From Acinetobacter courvalinii (lineage in GTDB: Bacteria; Pseudomonadota; Gammaproteobacteria; Pseudomonadales; Moraxellaceae): a DNA stretch of 64,000 nucleotides. Position numbers and translations under genes: made by a program. The stretch spans positions 62,001 to 126,000 of the forward strand of contig NZ_BMDA01000002.1 of NCBI RefSeq assembly GCF_014635545.1. The letters are read 5' to 3'. Of the stretch, positions 35,301 through 43,162 are shown one piece after another; positions within the stretch are counted from its first letter, which is position 1, and each line of letters starts with the position of its first letter. The notes beneath the pieces are model-generated. The model saw only the letters and a list, made by a program, of their open reading frames with translations. It searched no databases and was not told where the DNA came from.

Positions 35301-36371
35301 ATGAAAATCAATGCTTTATTTGCCGAAAAACCCTATAGCGCGGTGGCGATTGCACTGTGTTTTGGCGCGTTATTGCTGTTGCCATGGCTACACCTGTTGT
35401 CTCCTGACTCTGCATTTTACTTGTCCGCTTATTGGATCACCCTGATTGGCAAGATCATGTGTTTGGCCTTGGTGGCTTTGGCATTGGATCTGGTCTGGGG
35501 TTATGCCGGGATTCTAAGCTTGGGACATGGTTTGTATTTTGCCTTGGGCGGTTATGCTTTTGGCATGTACCTCATGCGTCAATCCGCAGGCGATGGTCTG
35601 CCTGATTTTATGCGCTTCCTCAGTTGGACCGAGTTGCCTTGGTATTGGGTCGGGACTGAGCATATCGCCTGGGCCTTGGCACTGGTCGTGCTTGTTCCTG
35701 GATTGATTGCATTTATTTTTGGTTTTTTTGCCTTTCGCTCCAAAATCAAGGGTGTGTATTTCTCGATCATTACTCAAGCCATGACCTTTGCCGCAGCCTT
35801 ACTGTTCTTCCGTAATGAAACAGGCTTTGGTGGCAATAATGGCTTTACGGGGTTTAAGACCATTCTCGGTTTTGATATTACCTCGGCACCGATGCGCGCA
35901 ACGTTATGCTTTGTGACTGCGTTGATGTTGATGTTGTGTTTCCTCGGTTTGCGCCAGTTGATGAATCGTCCTTATGGTCGCGTGCTCGGCGCAATCCGCG
36001 ACAGTGAAAATCGCTTGCAATATCTCGGTTATCGCACGCTGTGGTACAAGCTGTCGGCATGGGTATTGTCCGCGGTGATTGCCGGTATTGCAGGGGCGTT
36101 GTATGTGCCACAGGCAGGCATCATCAATCCAAGTGAAATGAACCCAGTCAACTCAATTGAAATGGCGGTGTGGGTGGCTGCGGGTGGACGTGGCACTTTG
36201 ATTGGTCCGATTTTGGGGGCAGGTTTAATCAATGCAGTGAAAACCTATTTCACTGTGGCTGCGCCAGAAGCATGGTTATTGATCTTGGGTGCGCTGTTTA
36301 TCGTGGTGACCTTGTTCTTGCCTAAGGGTGTGATTGGCGTATTTGACCGTTTTAAAAAGGAGCGTGATTAA
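35301..36371 (+). CDS. urtC: Urea ABC transporter permease UrtC
   Basis: 356 residues from ATG 35301, with GGAG 8 nt before it inside the end of urtB. About ten membrane helices; LivM-like segments DLVWGYAGILSLGHGLYFALGGYAFGMYL and VAAGGRGTLIGPILGAGLINAVKTY. Second membrane subunit of the urea importer. The next gene starts immediately after the stop. Confidence 0.95.
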   Translation: MKINALFAEKPYSAVAIALCFGALLLLPWLHLLSPDSAFYLSAYWITLIGKIMCLALVALALDLVWGYAGILSLGHGLYFALGGYAFGMYLMRQSAGDGLPDFMRFLSWTELPWYWVGTEHIAWALALVVLVPGLIAFIFGFFAFRSKIKGVYFSIITQAMTFAAALLFFRNETGFGGNNGFTGFKTILGFDITSAPMRATLCFVTALMLMLCFLGLRQLMNRPYGRVLGAIRDSENRLQYLGYRTLWYKLSAWVLSAVIAGIAGALYVPQAGIINPSEMNPVNSIEMAVWVAAGGRGTLIGPILGAGLINAVKTYFTVAAPEAWLLILGALFIVVTLFLPKGVIGVFDRFKKERD

Positions 36372-37199
36372 ATGAGTGATGTATTAATAGACGCTGCTCA
36401 ACATGGCGGTCAACTGGGTGAGGGCTATGGACGCACCAAGACGCAAGGTGCGGATTTTAGTCACGGCATTGCCTTATATCTGGAAAAAGTCAGTGTCTGG
36501 TTTGATTCATTTCGGGCCTTGAATGATTTGTCACTGTACATTGCCGAGGGTGAGTTACGTTGTATTATTGGACCGAATGGCGCAGGAAAAACCACACTGA
36601 TGGATGTGATTACCGGCAAAACCCGTCCAAGCACAGGTACGGCATTTTTTGGGCAAAACTATGATCTTGCCAAAATGAGTACCGAGCAAATTGCGGAAGC
36701 GGGGATTGGACGTAAATTCCAGAAACCCACGGTATTTGAAAATTTTAGCGTGATGGAAAATCTGCTATTGGCAGCGCCACGCGATAAACGGGTGAAAAAA
36801 AGCTTATTTTCCCGTTTAGACCCAGAAGCGCAGCTGGCCCTGGATGAAAGTCTGGAGCAGATCCGTTTAAAGGAATTTGTGCAAAAGCCCGCAGGTCTGC
36901 TCTCACATGGACAAAAACAGTGGCTGGAAATCGGCATGTTGCTGATGCAACGGCCCAAGTTGATTTTGCTGGATGAGCCGGTTGCAGGTATGACCGATGC
37001 TGAAACCGAGCGCACGGCTGAATTGTGTCTGGAACTGAAAAAAAATCACACCCTTGTGGTGGTCGAGCATGACATGAGTTTTATTGACACCATCAGTGAA
37101 AAAGTCACGGTCTTGGCGCAAGGGGCAATTCTGGCTGAGGGGACATTGGCAGAGGTTCAGGCCAATGAAGATGTGATTGAAAAATATCTAGGGCGTTAG
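36372..37199 (+). CDS. urtD: Urea ABC transporter ATPase UrtD
   Basis: 275 residues. ABC ATPase with Walker A GPNGAGKTT near 67, an unusual signature LSHGQKQWLEIGM in place of LSGGQ (the normal form in the LivG/UrtD group), and Walker B LILLDEPVAGM. An N-terminal extension of about 35 residues precedes the domain. Cytoplasmic energy-coupling subunit, with urtE. Confidence 0.95.
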   Translation: MSDVLIDAAQHGGQLGEGYGRTKTQGADFSHGIALYLEKVSVWFDSFRALNDLSLYIAEGELRCIIGPNGAGKTTLMDVITGKTRPSTGTAFFGQNYDLAKMSTEQIAEAGIGRKFQKPTVFENFSVMENLLLAAPRDKRVKKSLFSRLDPEAQLALDESLEQIRLKEFVQKPAGLLSHGQKQWLEIGMLLMQRPKLILLDEPVAGMTDAETERTAELCLELKKNHTLVVVEHDMSFIDTISEKVTVLAQGAILAEGTLAEVQANEDVIEKYLGR

Positions 37200-37208
37200 G
37201 AGAAGCAC

Positions 37209-37907
37209 ATGCTAGAAGTGAAACAAATTAATCAGTTCTATGGTGGCAGTCATATTCTGCGTGATGTGTCTTTTAATGCGCCTGTAGGAGAATGTAGTGT
37301 GGTGCTGGGACGTAATGGCGTTGGCAAAACCACCTTACTGAAATGCCTGATGGGGATTCTGCCGATCAAGTCAGGACAAATCCTTCTGGATGGAAAAGAC
37401 ATTGCCAAGATGTCTCCTGAGCAACGTGTGCGTGCCGGTTTGGCTTATGTGCCGCAAGGTCGCGATATCTTTTCGACTTTAACGGTTGAAGAAAATATTT
37501 TAATTGGGATGGCAAAATTTTCGGGTGCCAAGACGCGTAAGGTGCCGACGCATTTATATGAAATTTTCCCCGTACTTGATGAGATGAAACACCGCCGTGG
37601 CGGAGATTTATCGGGTGGTCAGCAACAGCAGCTTGCGATTGCTCGAGCTTTGGCCTCAGAACCCAGTGTATTAATTCTGGATGAACCGACCGAAGGGATT
37701 CAGCCATCGATTATTAAAGATATTGGTCGGGTGATTCGCAAGTTAGCAGATCAAGGCGAGATGGCGATTATTTTGGTGGAGCAGTTTTATGATTTTGCCG
37801 AAGAGTTGGCCGATGCGTATAGCGTGATGGCACGTGGGCAGGTGATTGCACAAGGGCGGGGTGAGGAGATGCCTGAGAAGGGGATTCGGGAGTTAGTGGC
37901 GATTTAG
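37209..37907 (+). CDS. urtE: Urea ABC transporter ATPase UrtE
   Basis: 232 residues, LivF-like ABC ATPase: Walker A GRNGVGKTT near 34, signature LSGGQQQQLAIARAL, Walker B LILDEPTEGIQPSI. Last gene of urtABCDE; the AGGAG ribosome site overlaps the urtD stop. No urease or urea carboxylase genes follow, so urea breakdown must be encoded elsewhere. Confidence 0.95.
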   Translation: MLEVKQINQFYGGSHILRDVSFNAPVGECSVVLGRNGVGKTTLLKCLMGILPIKSGQILLDGKDIAKMSPEQRVRAGLAYVPQGRDIFSTLTVEENILIGMAKFSGAKTRKVPTHLYEIFPVLDEMKHRRGGDLSGGQQQQLAIARALASEPSVLILDEPTEGIQPSIIKDIGRVIRKLADQGEMAIILVEQFYDFAEELADAYSVMARGQVIAQGRGEEMPEKGIRELVAI

Positions 37908-37966
37908 TATTTCTTGGCTAACCATTACTTTATCCGTGTTCTAAGGAATGTATCTTTATGATGGAC

Positions 37967-38092
37967 CTTACTTTTGAGAGATCAAAAGTAAGCAAAAATC
38001 TTTTGTTCGACTGACGGTACATCCTGAGCAATTCCAAAGCATGGCTTTGGAAGCAGCGCAAGGCAGTCGAACATGGCGACATCCATGTCGCC
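37967..38092. repeat. Dispersed multi-hairpin repeat, copy 3
   Basis: Four perfect inverted repeats in 126 bp: CTTACTTTTGA/TCAAAAGTAAG (37967-37992), outer GTTCGACTG/CAGTCGAAC (38005-38013, 38064-38072) enclosing TTCCAAAGC/GCTTTGGAA (38032-38052), then GGCGACAT/ATGTCGCC (38075-38092). The segment ACTGACGG-ACATCCT is shared with copy 1. May also terminate urtE and the opposing gene. Confidence 0.8.
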
Positions 38093-38152
38093 TATCACGA
38101 TAGTGAATGTTGGGAAAATGCAATTTAGAACATTAAAGGGTTAGCACTCGAT

Positions 38153-38893
38153 TTATTTGTCTTCAACCTTATAAAACGTTCCGCCTGCATAGACATTGTG
38201 TCCAAAGCCACATGAAGATTCGCCGTTGTGCTGTTCAACCTCAATTTTTTGTCCAAGCTTTGCGTCATTGGCAAATTGAAGTTTGATTTGGCAATCTTCA
38301 TAGCGGTAGCTGGCTTGTTTTGACTTGATTGGCATGCTGGTTTCAAACTGTCCCATATTGGGACCATAGATTAGGCCGCGTGGACCAAAATAGTAGCCAT
38401 CGAAGCCAATCTCATATTGATTCTGTTTTTTGCTGACCTTGATATAGTCCCATTGCCCAAAGCCATTGGCACGGACATAAGTCCCTTGTAAATCAGAAGA
38501 TAGCTTTGGTTTTGGGAGCTGTTTTAAATTGTATTGGCTGGTTTTCGAGTCTTTATCACGTAAAAACCAGACTCTGGCCCATTGCGGCTTACCGAGTTTT
38601 GCATAACTTAAACCGACATTATTATTGGCGATTTCAATCTCTCGATCACTGACCTGAATCCCGCTTTCATCTGCATTGGCCTGACAGAAATGTGCCCATG
38701 CGGCTTGGTCTTCGAATTGCTTGGCTGCTTTGAGATATTGCTTTTGATCGTAAAACTTTTTACCTGCTTGGGCATATTGTTTCACTTTGGCGCAGCCCTG
38801 TTGCAATTCTTGCTCGAAGGAAAGTTCTGCAAAGCTGGCACTTGAAGCAAGTACGATTGTGAGGCATAGACCGAGTTGGGATGTTTTAATCAT
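38153..38893 (-). CDS. Exported hypothetical protein with TPR-like N-terminus
   Basis: 246 residues with a Sec signal peptide (MIKTSQLGLCLTIVLASSASFA). Residues about 25-115 look like two tetratricopeptide-type helix pairs (AGKKFYDQKQYLKAAKQFEDQAAWAHFC; IANNNVGLSYAKLGKPQWARVWFLRD). The C-terminal half is beta-rich with cysteines in YEDCQIKLQF and GESSCGFGH, perhaps a disulfide. Periplasmic. Function unknown; no close family recalled. Confidence 0.78.
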   Translation of the reverse strand: MIKTSQLGLCLTIVLASSASFAELSFEQELQQGCAKVKQYAQAGKKFYDQKQYLKAAKQFEDQAAWAHFCQANADESGIQVSDREIEIANNNVGLSYAKLGKPQWARVWFLRDKDSKTSQYNLKQLPKPKLSSDLQGTYVRANGFGQWDYIKVSKKQNQYEIGFDGYYFGPRGLIYGPNMGQFETSMPIKSKQASYRYEDCQIKLQFANDAKLGQKIEVEQHNGESSCGFGHNVYAGGTFYKVEDK

Positions 38894-38976
38894 TGTGGCT
38901 ATTTTTGAAATAAAGTATGTCTTTCATTTTAAGTCAGAAATTGCTGTGAGGATCGTATTACAAAAGTGATATTTTA

Positions 38977-39525
38977 TTAGGCTTCTGTGAGTTGCAGTTG
39001 CATCCAGACCAAATCCCGCCATTGTCCAAACTTTTGACCTACTTGTGGCATATAGCCTGTTTGCACAAAGCCCAATTGTTCATGCAGCACAATCGAACCC
39101 TTATTTTCACTGTCAATGGCAGCGACCATAATATGCATATTTTGCTGTTTGGCCAGATGAATCAGTTGTTGCATCAGCGCTTTGCCCAGACCTTGGCGAG
39201 CATAACTTGGGTCAACAAAAACAGAATGCTCAATGCTTTGGCGATAACCGCTGATCGCACGAAACGCTGCGTAATAGGCATAACCAGCCACTTGATGGCT
39301 ATTCAGGTCTTCAACTACGATCATGGGGAAGTGCCGTTGCTGCATGCCGTAAAAACGTTGCTGATAATCAGCTAAGGAAACAGCCTGATCATTCCAGTTG
39401 GCTGTGCCATTTAAAATTTCGTGATTATAAATCGTGAGGATGTGTTCGAGGTCATCTGTTGTGGCAAAGCGAATGCGGAAATGTGCGGCTAAGGTCGAAG
39501 CGGCAAGTACGATATTTTCAGACAT
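38977..39525 (-). CDS. GNAT acetyltransferase, phosphinothricin/methionine sulfone type
   Basis: 182 residues from ATG 39525. GNAT fold with the PAT-family opening IRFATTDDLEHILTIYNHEILNGTANW and the acetyl-CoA loop YARQGLGKALMQQLI. Late segment NKGSIVLHEQLGFVQTGYMPQVGQKFGQWRDLVWMQ is typical of the phosphinothricin/L-methionine sulfoximine acetyltransferase group (MddA/Pat). Substrate is inferred from family only. Confidence 0.9.
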   Translation of the reverse strand: MSENIVLAASTLAAHFRIRFATTDDLEHILTIYNHEILNGTANWNDQAVSLADYQQRFYGMQQRHFPMIVVEDLNSHQVAGYAYYAAFRAISGYRQSIEHSVFVDPSYARQGLGKALMQQLIHLAKQQNMHIMVAAIDSENKGSIVLHEQLGFVQTGYMPQVGQKFGQWRDLVWMQLQLTEA

Positions 39526-39614
39526 AAGCAAAGGTCATCAAATTAGACAAAATAAACAGATGGGTTGCTGACAGGACAAAAGATCAACTGACATTTATAT
39601 TCGGGGATGCAAAC

Positions 39615-39646
39615 AAAAACAGCAAGGAAATCCTTGCTGTTTTTTA
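39615..39646 (-). terminator. Terminator of the Tsx-like gene
   Basis: AAAAACAGCAAGGA / TCCTTGCTGTTTTT stem, with U-run on both strands, 15 nt after the minus-strand stop. Confidence 0.85.
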
Positions 39647-39660
39647 ACATTCTAATCTGA

Positions 39661-40386
39661 TTAGAAATGGTATTTGATCAAAGCGCTGACATTGTTTTCA
39701 TCACGGTTTTTCATACCGAACTTGTTATTCCAGACCGAATGCTCAACACCTAAATAAAGACGAGTATCCGGTGAAATGTGTTTACCCACATTCCATTTAT
39801 ATTGTGTAGTCCAGTTCAGCTCACTGGCGTGATCTTTTTCACCTGTCGACCAGTCAAGGAAACCATCGACGAGGAAATCTTCATTTGATACTTTAAATGG
39901 CAATGCATAGGCAATGGTCATTTGATAGTCATCAGATGTATTTTCATTGTTGGCACGGTAGAAGTTCACATTTGCATATTGGAAATATGGAACTGCAAGG
40001 TCAAAACCTACGCCGTACAAGAAGTTGTCAAAACTGGAAAAGTCATCATTGTTGCTTTCCCAAGTGGTTGAAATCAATACATCTTTAACCGGACCAAAAG
40101 CAAGTTTGTGACCTGAAATCTCGCCTAAGCTAAAACGCGGAGAGAGTTCGAAATAAGTCACTTTATGGTCTTCATTACCACGCATACGGTCCATAAAGAA
40201 AAACACATCGGCATACTTCACTTTTGCCGCATATTCAACCGTTAAGGTTGTTTGTTTTTCATCAACAACTTCGTAGTTTTCCCCATACAAACCGGTCAGG
40301 CTAAAGTCCTGCCAGATTGGCTTTGCCTGAGCGAAAGCTGCTGTAGATACCAATAAACATGCTGCTGTAACTTGCTTCAATTGCAT
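39661..40386 (-). CDS. Tsx-like outer-membrane nucleoside channel
   Basis: 241 residues, signal peptide MQLKQVTAACLLVSTAAFAQA, then an alternating beta-strand pattern ending in the aromatic residue of KYHF, as in outer-membrane barrels. The composition and segments (WQDFSLTGLYGENYEVVDEKQTTLTVEYAAKVKYADVFFFMDRMRG, FELSPRFSLG) match the Channel_Tsx/OmpK family that takes up nucleosides. Substrate specificity is not tested. Confidence 0.88.
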   Translation of the reverse strand: MQLKQVTAACLLVSTAAFAQAKPIWQDFSLTGLYGENYEVVDEKQTTLTVEYAAKVKYADVFFFMDRMRGNEDHKVTYFELSPRFSLGEISGHKLAFGPVKDVLISTTWESNNDDFSSFDNFLYGVGFDLAVPYFQYANVNFYRANNENTSDDYQMTIAYALPFKVSNEDFLVDGFLDWSTGEKDHASELNWTTQYKWNVGKHISPDTRLYLGVEHSVWNNKFGMKNRDENNVSALIKYHF

Positions 40387-40755
40387 TTAAAAATCTCCCC
40401 CCAAAAAGGCGTGTAAAGCATACAAGGTATTAAGCAAAAATAAAGCCAAATTTGACCAAAGGTACAAAATAATTGTAGAGCTCGGGCCAAAAATAAAGTC
40501 GTGTAAAGTTAAAGCTGTTTTTGTTTAAGTTTTAATAAAAATGTCAAAAATCAGCTTGCATATTTCTGAGGAAAGACAGATATTGGAACTATAGAAGATC
40601 TTCTTACATACTGAAAATCAACAGATGCTAAGCGAGGAGACCACAAGCATTTACATAATCAAAATATACAACTGCACTGAATGACCGCATGCTCAAAGTG
40701 TGCTGAATAACAAAGTTTTGTAGCACCGTCTCACAGAAAAGAGAGGAAGATATTT
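40387..40755. other. Intergenic region between divergent genes
   Basis: 369 bp, A+T-rich, no supported gene or repeat. It should contain promoters for the Tsx-like gene and the HPF gene. A strong AGAGAGGA ribosome site precedes the latter. Confidence 0.5.
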
Positions 40756-41130
40756 ATGAATATTGAAATCCGTACAGATAAAAACATTCAAGGTAGTGAA
40801 CGTTTAATTAGTTATGTTCGTGCAGAACTTACACAGGAATTCCAACGTTATAGCGAGCGTATTACGCACTTTTCGGTTCATATTAGTGATGAAAACGGGG
40901 ATAAATCGGGCGATCATGACAAACGTTGTATGATTGAAGCCCGTCCAGCAGGCATGAAACCTGTTGCAGTGACACATAAAGCGCCAAATATTGATCACTC
41001 GATTCATGGTGCGATTGATAAATTAAAACGCAGTCTGGAGCATCTTTATGAGAAGAAAGATCATCACCGTGGCGGTTTACCAGAATATGTCGATGCAGAT
41101 GAAGGTGTCAAAGTAGACGACGAAGCGTAA
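40756..41130 (+). CDS. HPF/RaiA-family ribosome-associated protein
   Basis: 124 residues. The beta-alpha-beta core (MNIEIRTDKNIQGSERLISYVRAELTQEFQRYSERITHFSVHISDENGDKSG) matches the HPF/S30AE fold in outline, with a charged, histidine-rich tail. Likely binds ribosomes in stress or stationary phase. More divergent than canonical HPF, so treat as a family member only. Confidence 0.75.
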   Translation: MNIEIRTDKNIQGSERLISYVRAELTQEFQRYSERITHFSVHISDENGDKSGDHDKRCMIEARPAGMKPVAVTHKAPNIDHSIHGAIDKLKRSLEHLYEKKDHHRGGLPEYVDADEGVKVDDEA

Positions 41131-41202
41131 AAATAAACGCATAAAAAAGGCCTTAATCTGAGTTGATCTCAATAATTTGGGCAGTTTGATTAAGCAGCTT
41201 TT

Positions 41203-41246
41203 AAGGACCGAGTTCTGTATATAGGTAGGACTCGGTCCTTTTAATT
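41203..41246 (+). terminator. Terminator after the HPF-like gene
   Basis: AAGGACCGAGT / ACTCGGTCCTT stem followed by TTAATTT; imperfect T-run. Confidence 0.75.
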
Positions 41247-41314
41247 TAAGCTTGAATTTATTGTGACTCTAATCGTGAATATATTTCTTATGGTTAGCTT
41301 TAGAACTTCACTTA

Positions 41315-41593
41315 TTAATTCCAATAACTATCAAACATTTCTTTAATGCCATCTTCATTCTCCATATACTTATCAGGGGCTATTTTTAACCCAATACCAC
41401 TTAAATAGAGTACAGCCTCCCATAGAAGATCCTCTGTTGTAGCAGGATCAAAGAACAATTCATTGTTGTCCAAGGCATTCATCTTTGTTGCTGCCCATGC
41501 TTCAGCTTGCTCTCGACTAATTCTATGATTTAGCATATCGGTGAATACTTTTTGTACCTCTAATAAAGTTATTTTCATCCTGACACTGTTCAT
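41315..41593 (-). CDS. Small hypothetical protein, immunity-protein-like
   Basis: 92 residues from ATG 41593; an inner ATG at 41578 is an alternative. Acidic, helical. The pattern SREQAEAWA...LWEAVLYLSGIGLKIAPDKYMENEDGIKEMF resembles small immunity-type proteins found near contact-dependent toxins, but no toxin gene is adjacent. Function unassigned. Confidence 0.6.
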   Translation of the reverse strand: MNSVRMKITLLEVQKVFTDMLNHRISREQAEAWAATKMNALDNNELFFDPATTEDLLWEAVLYLSGIGLKIAPDKYMENEDGIKEMFDSYWN

Positions 41594-41744
41594 TCTTATC
41601 AAACAAATAATGTGTTATTAGACTAATGTAAGGCTTTTTTTATGCCTGTATCAAATTTCTACATGATTTTTTAGATGGTTTTATAAAATCCTGTCAGGAT
41701 ATTCGGCATAATACATTCATTAAAAAATATTGTGAGAACTGGTC

Positions 41745-42290
41745 ATGTTAAATAAGCAACAGCAGGCCTTGGTGCAAGCCATACAACAACTCGATTTAGA
41801 CCAAGTGCAATCTTTACTTGCTGAAGGACTCGACCCGAATTTTATTGATCCTGAACAGGGGCCGCCTGTATCGGTGATTTGTGATGGTTTATTCACCTGG
41901 TGGGAAACAATTTGTGAAGCATATGAGGCAGGCCAGCCATTAAGCGAAGAAGAAAAGCAACAAACGCTTCAAGTCTATCTGGATATTTTGGATGCGCTGA
42001 TTCAGGCCAAAGCCAATTTGCATTTATGGGATGCTGAAGAGTTTTATGGCCCTCTCTGGGATGCAGCAAGTTCGGCTTGTGTGCCTGTGGTACAACGTTT
42101 ACTCGAAGAAAAAGTAGATCCAAATACCCGTGATGAAGAGGGTTTAACCGTTTTATCTTCAATTAGCCAATTATTCTTTGATTGTGAATTTGATGAAATT
42201 GATTGGTCAGAATCATTGCCAGAAGAACGTGCAACACTGGAATTGTTACGTCAGCATGGCGCAAAAATGTCAAAAGAGCTCGGCGCTTAA
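41745..42290 (+). CDS. Cytoplasmic ankyrin-repeat protein
   Basis: 181 residues without signal peptide. Two ankyrin-like segments at the ends (ALVQAIQQLDLDQVQSLLAEGLDPNFID; GPLWDAASSACVPVVQRLLEEKVDPNTRDEEGLTVL) frame a helical insert. Probably mediates protein contacts; partner unknown. Unlike the exported ankyrin protein at 4950, it is not next to a catalase. Confidence 0.82.
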   Translation: MLNKQQQALVQAIQQLDLDQVQSLLAEGLDPNFIDPEQGPPVSVICDGLFTWWETICEAYEAGQPLSEEEKQQTLQVYLDILDALIQAKANLHLWDAEEFYGPLWDAASSACVPVVQRLLEEKVDPNTRDEEGLTVLSSISQLFFDCEFDEIDWSESLPEERATLELLRQHGAKMSKELGA

Positions 42291-42321
42291 GCCCAGCCGA
42301 TATAACAGAACGAGGAACATG

Positions 42322-43089
42322 ATGAAAATATTTCAAACTTTAAGCGTAGTTGCCGTATCGATGCTGGCAAGCAGCGCTTTTGCGGCTGATTTTTCTTTTG
42401 ACCGTCCCGGTGCCGGTATGGGCACAGGCATTACCCCGGTTGGTAAACTGGCATGGGAACAAAGCTTGCCAAGCGTCAGTTATCAGGAAGGTAATGTCGA
42501 TGGGGTGAAGGATAAGACCCTGACCTTAAATGGCGATATGTTGTTGCGTACCGGTCTGGCAGATGGCCTGGAATTGCAATTGGGTTGGCAGGGTCCGGTC
42601 TGGCAGCAATACAAGCGTGCCGGTATGAAAAAGGAAACCAATGGTTTAGGTGATGTCAGCATTGGTTTGAAAAAAGCCATTGATCTCAAAGATGACCGTT
42701 TATCTATGGCTTTGTTGGCAGAAGCCATCATTGCGACAGGTAATGATGAATTTACCAACCATGATGATATTTATAGCCTTACCTCAGCGGTTGCTTATGA
42801 ATTTAGCGACCTGATCGGCACCTCGATTACCATGCGTTATGAAGCGCAAAACAGTGATTGGGCGGTAACTGCGATTCCAACCATTGACTATAAAATTGCA
42901 GGTAAATTATCAGGTTATTCAGAATTTGTTTACCGTAAAGCCGAGAGCCAAGACTATGAATATGGTTTAGGTACAGGCCTGATTTATGCTTTGAATAATC
43001 GCACCCAGCTGGACGCTAGCATTGGGGTTGATCTCAATGGCGATCAGAAAAGCTATAACGGTGGCCTCGGCGTATCGGTGTTATTCTAA
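42322..43089 (+). CDS. Outer-membrane transporter-like protein (MetA-pathway phenol degradation family)
   Basis: 255 residues from ATG 42322 (CGAGGA 5 nt upstream), signal peptide MKIFQTLSVVAVSMLASSAFA. Repeated amphipathic strands and the terminal phenylalanine (GVSVLF) indicate an outer-membrane barrel. It resembles the putative Phenol_MetA_deg family; the phenol link is only historical. Substrate unknown. dsbD starts 73 nt later. Confidence 0.8.
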   Translation: MKIFQTLSVVAVSMLASSAFAADFSFDRPGAGMGTGITPVGKLAWEQSLPSVSYQEGNVDGVKDKTLTLNGDMLLRTGLADGLELQLGWQGPVWQQYKRAGMKKETNGLGDVSIGLKKAIDLKDDRLSMALLAEAIIATGNDEFTNHDDIYSLTSAVAYEFSDLIGTSITMRYEAQNSDWAVTAIPTIDYKIAGKLSGYSEFVYRKAESQDYEYGLGTGLIYALNNRTQLDASIGVDLNGDQKSYNGGLGVSVLF

Positions 43090-43162
43090 TAATCATGCTC
43101 CTGAATACGCTTAAACTTACTTTTATAGAAGTGCCCAGCAGATTCGGGAGAAAAATAGCGAG

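Noticed and set aside
37966-38100. Reading copy 3 of the hairpin repeat as a simple terminator of urtE
   Set aside because: Four nested palindromes and sequence sharing with copies 1 and 2 show a repeat element; termination may be secondary.
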